This document shows, one piece after another, positions 10,291 to 20,260 of a stretch of DNA of 64,000 bases (position 1 is the first letter of the stretch; each line of letters begins with the position of its first letter). The stretch lies in the NCBI RefSeq assembly GCF_000699445.3, contig NC_067200.1, positions 17,366,510 to 17,430,509 of the forward strand, in the 5' to 3' direction. The notes beneath the pieces were generated by a model, which was given only the letters and a program-made list of their open reading frames with translations, had not been told where the DNA came from and searched no databases. Origin of the DNA: Schistosoma haematobium. Its lineage: Eukaryota; Platyhelminthes; Trematoda; Strigeidida; Schistosomatidae. The position numbers were made by a program, and so were the translations under genes.

Positions 10291-11779
10291 CGTTTTACGA
10301 CCTTTAGGAAAAGGAGTTTTGCATTATGAGAGGAGTATGTGTGCTTAAACGCGAATCGAAACACAATCACTACTCGTAGTTCTGTTTTTAAACTGAGTTG
10401 GGAATGGTTGTCGAGGTTAGTTCACGCACGTGAGAACAGCTTGACTCTTATGCGTTAAGCTGATCAGGATAGAAGTTACGTATATTCGATTGATATGAGA
10501 TAATCTCACCGAAATGATTGGTAGAAACGGTCAAAGAGAGGTTCATAATATTGCCAGAATCATCGAAATATGAGGCTATTTAAAGTGCATCATCTGAGAG
10601 AGCATCAGGAGTCAAACTTATCACCTATCATGCTAGGTCTTGAATTCTCAACGGAGATTCGAGTATCATCAATAGACAAAAAACAAGATGATTAGCAGAG
10701 CAACGTGATATATTAGCGCGATGCATTCCAAATGTTTGATCACTCAAAAATCTGTTCGGAACATTACTATATAATAATAAAGGGTAAATTAGATAATGCT
10801 AGACAATCAAATTACAAAAATAAAACGGAATAATTTTAATAAGAAACAGTGTGTACAAGGAAAAAACAAACAAAGAAGTTCAAATACTACAGCATATTAA
10901 GAATCAAACACGTAAAATATGCTAAAGACGTAAAAACAAAACAGAAATGAATTCAGATGCTGTGATAAATGGAGTGTGAGACAGATATCAGCCCAAGAAT
11001 ATTGAAAAAAACGTTGCACAAAATCATGGATTAATTGAAGTTGGACGTATACGACTTACGATGCATGGTCATTGGTTTAGAAATTGATTGATCGCAAGCA
11101 AGTTCGAGATTGCTGGATACCAGTGCTATGTACACGTTCGTGTAATCATACCACTCACAATAATATGCATATACAAATGTTAGATTTAAGTTAATTAAGC
11201 TCAATTATTTTCAGTCTCTTCCATTAGAATGTTTTCGTTAATTAACTGTAAACCATTATCAGGTTATCAATTGTCTACTGATATTCTTCCAATTGACCAA
11301 TGAAAGCAACCGACATGATGAAACTAGTTACAAATGATTTATTTCTTTGAATAATCAGTATCAAATATGGATGTCTTCTACTCGAATTCATCACGTTCTT
11401 GAGGTACATTGTGTTTAAACACTGTTGATTGAAAGTAATGTGTTTATTTGTGATATAAAGTTCTGTTTGAATGATTAGTTCAAGTTGAAATAAAAACGGA
11501 TTCCAACTTGATCTCGTCAACTAATTACAAACAACCACTAGCTAAGTAAACAGTCTGTAACTTGTAAGAGACATTTTGATAAAAGCTGTATTTCCGTAGA
11601 GAAACCAGTGTTGTAATACTAAGAAAACTCACTTGTTGAGGCTTTCAAGGTAGACGATATAGAATGCTTTTGCTGTGTATTCTATGACCAATAATTGAAG
11701 GGATCGAAATCTAGATAACTAATGTAACTGTTTGTGATCGGACAAATATTAAGCGGATATAATGAGTTACAGATGGTAA
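10291..11779. other. Arm sequence without recognised genes; empty site of the RTE insertion
   Basis: No coding or RNA gene was seen. Near 11000-11010 it holds the uninterrupted sequence corresponding to the point where the 3.9 kb RTE-like LINE sits in the right arm, showing the pre-insertion state. Confidence 0.65.
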
Positions 11780-11964
11780 CTCCAATTTAAGCTGTGTTGG
11801 ATGTGGTGTTTGTATGAACTAACGAATCCTTTGTAGTTGAAGACTGTTTGATTTCGTATTCCAAATACAATATGTTCGTTAGTGCTCATCTAATACTTCT
11901 TGCTTACATTGCGTTACTTCTGGGATTCTTGGTTTGCACTATAATTCAAATACTCGTAATTATC
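11780..11964 (+). repeat. 5' LTR-like repeat of the gypsy element
   Basis: It shares ggatgtggt, caaatacaatatg, gctcatct, gggattct and aattatc blocks in order with 16348-16532 and with the solo copy at 57065-57234. The 3' end at aattatc is consistent among the three. The 5' limit is uncertain by tens of bases. Confidence 0.6.
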
Positions 11965-11979
11965 GAAACTGGCATCGCG

Positions 11980-12725
11980 ATGGAGTCTGTGATGGAACAG
12001 TTGGACATTCATTCAACTTATGAAACTTTTGAGGATTATTTGTAAAATTTCGGAATCTGGAGAATGACCAAGAAAGACGTTAAGGGTGATAAAATTTTGC
12101 CACATTTCATTACATTTTATCGGAAAAGGAGCCTACAGTTTATTAAGAACGTTGACATGTTCAGAAAACCCTGTCTCACTTCATCATGCAACGCTTAAGG
12201 AACTACTATTAAATCATGTAAAGTGTACCAGTTTTGAATGTCGTGAGGGAGAAAATGAGCAAAAAGGTAGTAGATCCATCCTTGAATTGAAAAGACAGGC
12301 TGCCAAGTGCAATTTTGGTGATCAACTTCATGTGCAGCTGAAGAATCGACTAATTGCAGGAATTAACATACCGGGTATGTAAAGAGAGCTGGTAAGAATG
12401 CCGAACTGTTCCATTCAAGACGCTAGAACTGCATGTACTAACTACGAAGCAGTGAATGAACTTGATATCCAGTCGATGAATATTTCAAATACTTTGCTCA
12501 TTCGTCATGATGCAACACAATCTCAGGGTCGGACAAACTTGCGTTCGTTTAATAGTGATTCCAATTTTCGTGAAAATATGAAAGGTGATTCAACAAGTAA
12601 TCGCAAAGCAAGTTTGGTAAATGTTTATCCTGTGGCAAATTTCATCCTCGTAATTCATGTGCATTTCGTAATGCAAAATGTTTTAAATGTGGTAAGATAG
12701 GATACATTCAGTCGTATACACAACT
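11980..12725 (+). pseudogene. gypsy gag remnant with zinc knuckle
   Basis: After MESVMEQLDIHSTYETFEDYL at 11983 the gag frame is broken, then continues with FHYIG-like and LLLNHVKCTSFECREGE sequences to 12382 and from 12398. In another frame at about 12615-12700 it reads CLSCGKFHPRNSC and CFKCG, a nucleocapsid zinc knuckle. Several frameshifts make it non-functional. The mirror is 39146-39866. Confidence 0.6.
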
Positions 12726-13218
12726 ACTGTTCATTTTGCTTCAAGCAGCACTAAATCTTGTAATTCAGATCCCAATAGTTCGGCTGTTCCTAACGATCAT
12801 TTATCTTTATCCACCATTTCGAACAGTAATCCTCATATTCAAAAGTGATTATATGCATCCCTCGGTTCATTTCATCCACTGAATTCACAATATTGGGGAT
12901 TACTGGACACAGACTGCTCATACGATGATGCTGTGAATTGCTAATATAAGTTGATAATTCTTCATACCTGCCTTCTGAATGTTTAGTTAGCGAAACAGGA
13001 CTGTCAATACTGGGTTTAAAAAACAGAAACGGCTTAAAGTGGAGTTGTTTTTACTAGCTTTTAAAGAAAATTCTGGTGCTTTACTTAAAGATTTGATAGC
13101 TACGTGTGCTAAGTGCAGTGAATGTATGACAATTCAGCCTATAAAAGTACGGGGTGATGCAGTCTTTCTTAGAAGACGAATAATTCCTTGTGGTCTTCAA
13201 CATACAGTACATTAGACA

Positions 13219-13800
13219 TTGAATCGTTTGTTTTTAAACGGTATAATTGAACCAATTCAGTCTCCAGCATGGGGTAGTCTTATTGTTACGCCATTGAAGT
13301 CGGATGGCAAGACTCCTAGAATATGTGGTGACTATAGATTAACACTGATCTCCTGTTTGTTGAAGCAAACGTGCACGACAGTAGAGGTTGAAGATATTCT
13401 AAATCAACTTCATGGTCCTGAAGTGTTCTCGAAAGTTGACTTAAAATGTGCTTATCTTCAAATCCCTTTGGATCAATCTTCATCTATTTTGACGACAATC
13501 AACACTCCTTTTGGTCTGTTCAAACACAACTTTATTCCATTTGGTCTAAGTCGTTCTCCGGCCACATCTCAAGAGGTGATGAATAAGGTTGTCGGTGATT
13601 TTGAAGGTGTTGAAGTATATCGAGATGATCTCACTCTACTGGTTCTGATAAGGTAGTTCATGACCAGAGACGTTTTGCTCTATTGCGTCGTTCAATAGAG
13701 AAGAATATTACAATGAATCCAAATAGATGTTCAGTTTGCGCATCTAGTTTCTAATGTCATGGATGGCTAGTTGATGGTAATGGCTTTAGACCAGGTATAA
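13219..13800 (+). pseudogene. gypsy reverse transcriptase remnant
   Basis: The 145-codon frame 13219-13656 carries GIIEPIQSPAWGSLIVTPLK, KVDLKCAYLQIPLD, NTPFGLFKHNFIPFGLS and VYRDD, the ordered motifs of Ty3/gypsy reverse transcriptase, including the catalytic Asp pair. A frameshift follows, then RNase H-like traces to about 14000. The mirror copy 38191-38628 has an identical translation. Confidence 0.75.
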
Positions 13801-14299
13801 AACGACTAGCTTCACTAACAAAAAAAGTAGACCAATTATCTGTGTTTCACGCAAACTTACTGTTACTGAACGGGGTTATTCACAAACCCAGCGAGTAGCA
13901 TTAGCTGTGTTTTGGGCCGTTGAAAGACTTCATAAATAATTAATCGGAAAGAAATTCACTATTGTTACTGATTATGAAGCTTCAAAGTTTATTTATCATC
14001 CTGATTAATCATTAGCACGTTCCCCAGCTGCTATGGTTCAACGACGGAGTATTGCTTTGAATGCCTATGACCAGAGCTCAGCACAGAAGTGCCAAACAAA
14101 TTCAACACCTTGACTACATTTCTCGACAATCATTACAAGATAGACCTGTTAATACTTCAAACTGTTTGTTAGTGCAACCTTTACCAGTGAGACTTCCAGA
14201 ACTCATTGGGGAAACTCGTAGATACTTCGGATGTATACATAACTTCACGAAATTCTGACTTCACAATCTAAGCATTAAGAAGGGTGTTTAGTTGAGAAG

Positions 14300-14545
14300 G
14301 GTTTCCCATGGTGTTAGTGACCAATAATGGTTCTCATTTTGCTGAGGATGCTGTCACTACCTGGTTGAATGGTATAGGGTGCGAACATATGTTTACTGCT
14401 CACAGGACCCCTTGTTCTGGTGGTCGGGCAGGAAATTTTGCCAGCACATTGAAAGCCGCTATTCGTTCTATTGCTGCTTCGACATTTAATGAACTGGAGA
14501 GGGGAGGAGATGCATTTCTACTGCAGTATAGAAATGCTAAACATT
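14300..14545 (+). pseudogene. gypsy integrase core remnant
   Basis: VLVTNNGSHFAEDAVTTWLN, GCEHMFTAHRTPCSGGRAG and FASTLKAAIRS follow the integrase pattern TDNG-F...GI-H...P--P-SNG-AER. The catalytic Asp is Asn and the Glu region is altered, so it is inactive. It ends abruptly near 14545 at the LINE junction. It is absent from the right arm. Confidence 0.65.
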
Positions 14546-15960
14546 CTGTCCTTTGCTCTTTTTAGTGTTTATCAATAATATTTGTGAAAGTTTTTGTGTC
14601 CGTAAGCCCCTTCTATATGCAGATGATCTTAAAGTAGTATATTCATTTTCTCCACATGACCTGAAAAATATGCAAAATTGCATCAGCATGGAGCTTAACA
14701 AGGTGGCACAGTGGTGCTTAAAATGGCAACTGGAGCTTAATACGGCTAAATGTGGATGGATATGCTTCGGCAATACATCACTCAACCTAGACATTATCAT
14801 AAATGGTGAAGTGTTATCTAGGTTACATACAGTAGTAGACCTAGGACTTAGATATTCCCAAGACTTGTCGTTTACAGAGCATATATTAAAACAGACCTCT
14901 AAGACTCAACGTCTAATAGGTTACATAACTCGAAATCTTTACAACATTGAGTCACGTATTCTAATGTACAAAGTTTGTGCTCGACCTCTTCTAGAATATT
15001 GCACGTTTATTCTTAGCAGTGCGTTCATAAAGGATAAATTAAGGCTGGAATCAGTACAGAGACGATTTACACTTCGTATTCTTGGAGCTGATTGTACCTT
15101 AACTTATAATTCCAGATGTAATAAACTTGGGCTAGACCCTTTATGGAGGAGGAGACTCAAACTAAGTCTTATCTTTTTCTTCAAACTACTTCATAAACTA
15201 TCGTCTACATACGATCACGCGATTCAATATGCAGAAACCTCTCATTATTACATCCGTAATTCATTGGCACTAGTGAAACAAACTCATTGTAAATCATCTC
15301 TTTATATGAATTACTTCACCTGTAAATTTTCTAGACTCTGGAATAACCTTCCACAATCTATCCGCACGATAAAATCACTCCCATTATTTGCTCGCTGCAT
15401 CGATGCGTACTGTTCTTCTGAAAATGCATTGAATGGTCTAGCGCCTTTAAGTGTATCTCATTCCACAAGTGATATTTTAGGAACCTTAAATGTTTAGCCA
15501 TCTTTATTAGTGAATTCCCTTAGTAAAACCACCCACTTGCTGTCAATATGTCAACACCGCCCCTAGCAACTTTAACTAATTTGAATAACACAAACAGTAT
15601 ATCACTGTGTCACATGGCACACGCATTTAGGTAGACCTGATTGATATATTTTGCTCTGTTGTTCCGTGCTCTCTGTTTTCGTTTTAATTTCTCTAGTTGT
15701 AGATAATTATCATTATTTCGATCTGGCACACGAATTGACCTTAATTACACCGTTCATAAATCAACAGGCTGTCCATTTAAGAAATATTGAAAATTCTAGG
15801 CTGATGCATTGGATCGCTGTAATACATGTACTACCGAAACAATTACTGAACCAGTATACTTAAAACTATCTTCTATCACACGTTTGTTCTCTAAATTTAA
15901 TGTTACTATTTATATCAAATTGATCATGCCTGTAAACTGGCGTGAATTCTGTAATTATTA
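14545..15960 (+). mobile_element. 5'-truncated CR1/Jockey-type LINE nested in gypsy integrase
   Basis: The 314-codon frame 14553-15497 holds the last part of a LINE reverse transcriptase: LLYADDLKVVYSF (catalytic YADD), LKWQLELNTAKC, the GLRYSQDLSFTEHI thumb region, RPLLEYCTFIL, LESVQRRFTLRILG and the C-terminal FSRLWNNLPQSIR typical of CR1/Jockey-group elements. The upstream two thirds of the element is missing (5' truncation). The frame is uninterrupted over this part, so the insertion is younger than the gypsy copy it splits. The 3' limit near 15960 is inferred from where gypsy sequence resumes. Confidence 0.75.
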
Positions 15961-16032
15961 TTTTTCAGAATATAAATTATTATAAAAGAGACTCCATGAA
16001 AGCTATTAAAAGGAAGAATTCTTCGTTCGAAT

Positions 16033-16330
16033 ATGAGGCTTTTGGAGTCTGTGGAAGTTACATATTATCGTGGAAATGATCTTCGATCAACCACGGGGAT
16101 TGTGGTGAAGAATGCCGAGAAATCTATGGCGCGAATTCTAGATATCAATGAGTTAAGTACACACAACCGACATGTTGGTCAAATACAATTCGAGGAACCA
16201 AGTGAGTCTGTTCCAATTTTGGTTGTTAGTTCTAAAACTAATGAGCACATTCTAGATAATACAGAGTCATTATCTAATACACTGTCGGACAGACACAAGA
16301 TGAACTTAAGGAGGGGACGAACAATCGATC
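16033..16330 (+). pseudogene. gypsy integrase C-terminal remnant
   Basis: YRGNDLRSTTGIVVKNAEKS and THNRHVGQIQF resemble the SH3-like integrase tail (Y-G----TGIV----G, then RHV-QL) found just before the 3' LTR of gypsy elements. It lies between the nested LINE and the second LTR, as expected for the interrupted element. Confidence 0.55.
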
Positions 16331-16347
16331 ACAGACACTTAGACTAC

Positions 16348-16532
16348 AATTTATGCTGTAACGGATGTGGTATTTGTATGAAACTACGATTGCTTTGTAC
16401 TTGATGACTGTTTGCTTTCGAATTCCAAATACAATATGTACGTTAGTGCTCATCTTATATTTCTTGACTAAATCGCGTTATTTGTGGGATTCTCAGTTCG
16501 TTTGTACTATAATTCAAATACCCCTAATTATC
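16348..16532 (+). repeat. 3' LTR-like repeat of the gypsy element
   Basis: A direct repeat of 11780-11964, with roughly one difference every ten bases or so, ending at aattatca. The divergence points to an old insertion. Confidence 0.6.
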
Positions 16533-16545
16533 ATACAATCGGAAT

Positions 16546-17803
16546 CAGTTCTTGATTCTCCTAGCAATCAAATTTTCCGCTTCCACTACTTAGCTTTAAT
16601 TATTGTGCGATTTGGTCGGTGAAGCGATACATCATTTTCGGCATTTAACAGGAAAACACAACTGGTAAAAATCGACACTCACGCATGTAATGAGGTAGTT
16701 GCGATGAATTTTCTACAGTGATGATCATGATAGTGCATGAGAACGCTCAAGTATCTTCACACCGACCATCTGTGTTTAGTTTCTAATAATGCTTTAGATA
16801 AAACCAAACCCTAATGAATGCCACATATGAGTTCATTTTCGAATTTCTGAAATAAGAATGTATATATTGCTCACTAACCATTTTTAAGTGAATTTGTCTC
16901 TGCTTATGGTGTTTGGCCCTTAATTTTCACCGGTTAGATAGGTTTACACTTTGTATTTTCTAGTATTTATGTCATTATTAATGAGATTAGTATAGTTGGA
17001 TTGTGGCAAGCAATGGGATCTAGAAGGCATGTGTCTCATACTTGAGATTAGTTAGTCATTTATGCCTCCACAATCGTATGGGTGTTTACGATGAGACTGG
17101 AAATCAGTTATCTATCAATTGAAATATAATCACATTAACAACTACGCGTTTGAGTTATGATAATCACTAAGTTTTCCAGTGAGTATGGTGTTTGTCCTTT
17201 AGCGTCATCGATCATCCCACTATTTTTATGATGGATGCAGTCGGTCAACTATCGCCATCAGATAAAGACTTGCTTATGTAATGACAACGGTGATCAATCT
17301 GACTTCTACGTTTCAGTCAAACAAGCCGTAATGTTGCCTGACACTTAAAACACCACTTGAGTTTCCCTATAAGTCAATTAGTTGTACCGTAATTCTCGTT
17401 AACGTCATTTGCCTCTCCAACCTTACAAGCTCTGAAGTCAGTTGTTCGTCCACTGCTATTTACCTAAATCTTAAGTCTTTCCAAAACACCATTGTCTTCT
17501 GTGTTTTAGATTGTAATAGTCTTGGTAGTTTAAGTAGTTATATCAGATTCGACAGAATAACTATCGACTTGTTTTTCAAAGTTATTGCATACTGACTCAT
17601 CCGGTTTGTTGCCATCACCATAGACAGTTGTGACCTTTCTTGTGGTTAGTTCATTGTTTTATTACCGTGGTGTCATTCAGTGATGTATAGCTTGTTTTAC
17701 TTCTGTATTGAAAGCATTATAAGACGGTGTGTGATCAGTACATTTTCAGTTGAAAACGGAATTTCACCTTATCTAATTAATCGTCACTACTTGTGATATT
17801 TTG
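16546..17803. other. Intergenic region upstream of RPL7
   Basis: No ORF with recognisable features, no RNA gene and no mobile element. The promoter of the ribosomal protein gene must lie at its right end, but I see no clear TATA box or pyrimidine initiator. Confidence 0.6.
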
Positions 17804-18699
17804 ATGTCTGCAAAAGTAATAATCGTTGGCTCTGTAAATAGATTTGCTACTTACACTAACTCCACATTTCTTGTTCGTATTTAGAAAGAAAACTGATGCT
17901 CAGTCAGCTACTCCCAAGAGACCTAAGAAGCCAGAAGGTCTCCGCTTGAAGGAAAAGATTAGACGACGGAAATTGATTACAGTGGCTCGCAAAAAGGTGG
18001 TACGTCGACAAACTTTTATGCGGTTAAAACGTCTCATAAAGCAGCGAGCGGAGAAATACATGCATGTAAGTTCTGTGTAACATAATGACTGTTTCAGGAG
18101 TACCGCAGAATGGCAAAGCGGGAAATCACGTTGCAGCGTAATGCTAAAAAAACGGGAGACTTTTATGTCCCAGCTGAACCAAAACTCGCATTTGTCGTGC
18201 GAATCCGGGGTACTAACGGTGTCCACCCACGCCCAAGAAAGACCATGCAGCTGTTTCGCCTTCGGCAAATCAACAACGGGATGTTTGTGCGATTAAATAA
18301 GGTAGTTCCTGCTTTTCGCTTATCATTATCGTACAGGCAACTCTTAACATGCTTCGAATAATTGATCCATACGTCGCTTGGGGTTACCCTAGTCTTAAAA
18401 TTATTCGTCAACTCATTTATAAACGCGGATTTTGTAAGTACCATGGTACACGGCTCCCTTTAACAAATGAGCTAATTGAACACAAACTTGGACATCTTGG
18501 TTTAATATGCGTTGAGGACCTTGTACATGAAATATATACAGTTGGACCAAACTTCAAACATGCTGTTGCTCTTCTATGGACATTCAAGTTGAACAATCCT
18601 AGTGGTGGTTTTCGCAAGAAAGGAAAGCACTTTGTCGAAGGTGGTGATTTTGGCAACCGAGAAACCTACATAAATCGATTACTTAAAGCTATGATTTAA
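17804..18699 (+). CDS. RPL7: 60S ribosomal protein L7 (uL30), four exons
   Basis: A structural protein of the large cytosolic ribosomal subunit. Exons 17804-17815, 17889-18065, 18098-18301 and 18337-18699 give about 251 residues, close to the usual 248. Diagnostic blocks are [70 protein letters not shown] and the C-terminal [17 protein letters not shown]. The basic N-terminus ([11 protein letters not shown]) is normal. Exons 2-4 join in phase 0. Introns 2 and 3 are only 32 and 35 bp, as seen in schistosomes. Exon 1 (Met-Ser-Ala-Lys) rests on the nearest in-phase donor and on acceptor ttagaaag, so it is the least certain. No lesion is visible; the gene looks functional. Confidence 0.92.
18066..18097 (+). 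other. RPL7 intron 2, 32 bp
   Basis: Donor gtaagt and acceptor gtttcag enclose only 32 bases between the conserved YMH and EYRRM blocks. The reading frame is in phase 0 on both sides. Confidence 0.85.
18302..18336 (+). other. RPL7 intron 3, 35 bp
   Basis: Donor gtagtt and acceptor gtacag enclose 35 bases between FVRLNK and ATLNMLRI. The phase is 0 on both sides. Confidence 0.85.
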
Positions 18700-18704
18700 A
18701 TAAA
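18699..18704 (+). promoter_or_regulatory. AATAAA polyadenylation signal overlapping the RPL7 stop
   Basis: The first A of AATAAA is the last base of the TAA stop at 18697-18699. If used, the 3' UTR would be only about 15-25 bases. Confidence 0.6.
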
Positions 18705-19399
18705 TAAGTTGCGCTTGGTAATTTTCAAGATCTTTTTCTCTTTCAACTCTTTATCAATACCGCTTAGGCTCCTTTTACACTACTTGAAAACCATTAATAT
18801 TAACCTGTCAAATATTGCTAGCAACATTTTCTAGAGCCTCAGTTATAACGGAAAGTCCAGCACAAATATGGGTCAGCCCGAGTTACTATATCGCATCGCA
18901 ACGTCAAGATGAAATCAGCAAGGTATAAGAAGAACCGAGATAATAGTATTGAAGATGATACAACGTAACACCTACGATCAAAGCGTGCAACTTTAAATTA
19001 CTATTATGAAATGCCACAATAATACAGTAATACGGAGGTCTATTTTGCAGTTCATTCTCTGTTCAGTTAATAGATATCTTAATCCATAGGTAGATTTTTA
19101 AAATTAGTGCATAGAATCTCTTAGATACCGTCCCAACATGGTTTCTGGGGTCGTCGATGCAATCGACTACGTCACTACTTGTCATTAGTCTGACGGTTGG
19201 CGCGTATCAACCTTAAGGTACAAGTTTACGTTCAGAAGGCAGAAAATACCTTCAACATTTTATTTACTTCGAAGAAGTGGCTTATATTAGGTCTCGAAAC
19301 GTCAGAGATACAATTTTTCTACTTGGGATATAAAAATATATTTATTACTATCCTTAGCATTGTTACTCGGGTTGTCCATAATGATTGGGTTTTCTTCCA
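18705..19399. other. Intergenic, nothing recognised
   Basis: Downstream of RPL7. There is no coding sequence with family features and no RNA gene. Confidence 0.55.
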
Positions 19400-20260
19400 T
19401 TGGGCCTAATTTAAGCGTCAAATGTGTCTCACTCAAGTTATGTGGGAATCGAAGGTACTCGGATTTCTGTCGAGCTGTTCCTTGAAGTGTTCTGCCCATC
19501 GCTCCAAACCCCTGTCATCGTCTTTTTCCAAGTACTTGTTTCTCCGAAAAGTATAAACAGATATGTCGATTGTAGTCGCTAGTTTTTCTATCTGCTTCAT
19601 TTCCATTACTCCTTAAGGTGGCTCCACATACTTTTTGTCAGTTTCTTGGTGACCTTTTCGTATTCAAAGCTTCACAGGATGAGTTTCTACCCATCTACCG
19701 TTGCTGGTGACATGTATCGGTCTTTCTTGCCCTTCTGGGTCAAGTCACTGGTTGGTGTTATGTCTCTCTTGATATCATCCCATGTTGTGTTGCTATGACT
19801 TGTTTCAATGGTCGACTAAATGCTTGTTTCTGAAGTATACTCTTGGATTCTTCATCGAGGAACCATAAGGGGTCATAATGCTGTGGTTATTTTAATTACA
19901 ATATAACAGGCAAACATGTGTCTGTACTCATGAAAAGAGACCAAACATATGTACCAGAAAAAACGACAACCTGTCCAATCTCTTCGATGGTGTTTAGTGG
20001 TGATATCGTCTATTTGTGTCCATCATTGACTGAGCAGGTCGTGTCAGACGTTGCTTCGCCTTGTGCTTATAATTGATACTTGCTGGAAAAGACGGTTGTC
20101 TAATCATGGCCGGAGCGGACAGTCGTCACAGAATCAATTCAGTGTCTCTCGTTTTGATATAACCTACCTACTCAGACATTAACATCACCTGCTACAATCA
20201 CTTTCCGACGGAGGTCAGAAACTTCCCCGTAAACTCATCTTTCTGGATATGAAGGATAAG
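19400..20260 (-). pseudogene. RTE-like LINE remnant
   Basis: The antisense strand reads LERWAEHFKEQLDRNPSTFD near 19430-19520, the same segment (LERWAEHF) that precedes the reverse transcriptase in the complete LINE at 40848-44773. Near 20165-20200 it reads IVAGDVNV followed by a stop and VG, matching the endonuclease GDFNAQIG motif. Between them a WFLDEESKSILQKQAF-like stretch recalls the linker. Many stops and frameshifts are present; this is an old fragment. Confidence 0.6.

Larger units (their letters stand above)
95..14158 (+). repeat. Left arm of large palindrome
   Basis: This stretch recurs in reverse complement at 37693-56297. Paired positions add up to about 56392 in the outer part, 55784 in the middle and 51846 in the inner part. 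The steps reflect material present only in the right arm: 257+12+339 bp, then 3938 bp. Small differences are scattered through the arms (for example Tyr versus Cys in the GIY-YIG remnant), so they are not exact copies. The outer edge falls near a short shared TCGAGTT at 95-101. The inner edge lies inside a gypsy integrase region near 14158. Confidence 0.93.
11780..16532 (+). mobile_element. Decayed Ty3/gypsy LTR retrotransposon with nested LINE
   Basis: Order seen: an LTR-like repeat (about 11780-11964), gag, a zinc knuckle, a protease trace, reverse transcriptase, an integrase core (about 14300-14545), an interrupting LINE, an integrase C-terminal segment (about 16033-16330) and a second LTR-like repeat (about 16348-16532). 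The LTRs are clearly diverged and every ORF is broken, so this is an old copy. Only the part up to about 14158 is mirrored in the right arm (37693-40067), so the palindrome's inner breakpoint lies within this element. Outer LTR limits are approximate. Confidence 0.75.

Noticed and set aside
14537..14800. Minus-strand ORF across the LINE start.
   Set aside because: Antisense shadow of the CR1-like reverse transcriptase frame.
17885..17888. RPL7 exon 2 starting at 17885 after tatttag.
   Set aside because: It would put the upstream ATG-TCT-GCA-AAA exon out of frame; using ttagaaag keeps phase 0. Unresolved without cDNA.
17900..18268. Minus-strand ORFs of 79-122 codons across RPL7.
   Set aside because: Shadows of the conserved RPL7 coding sequence.
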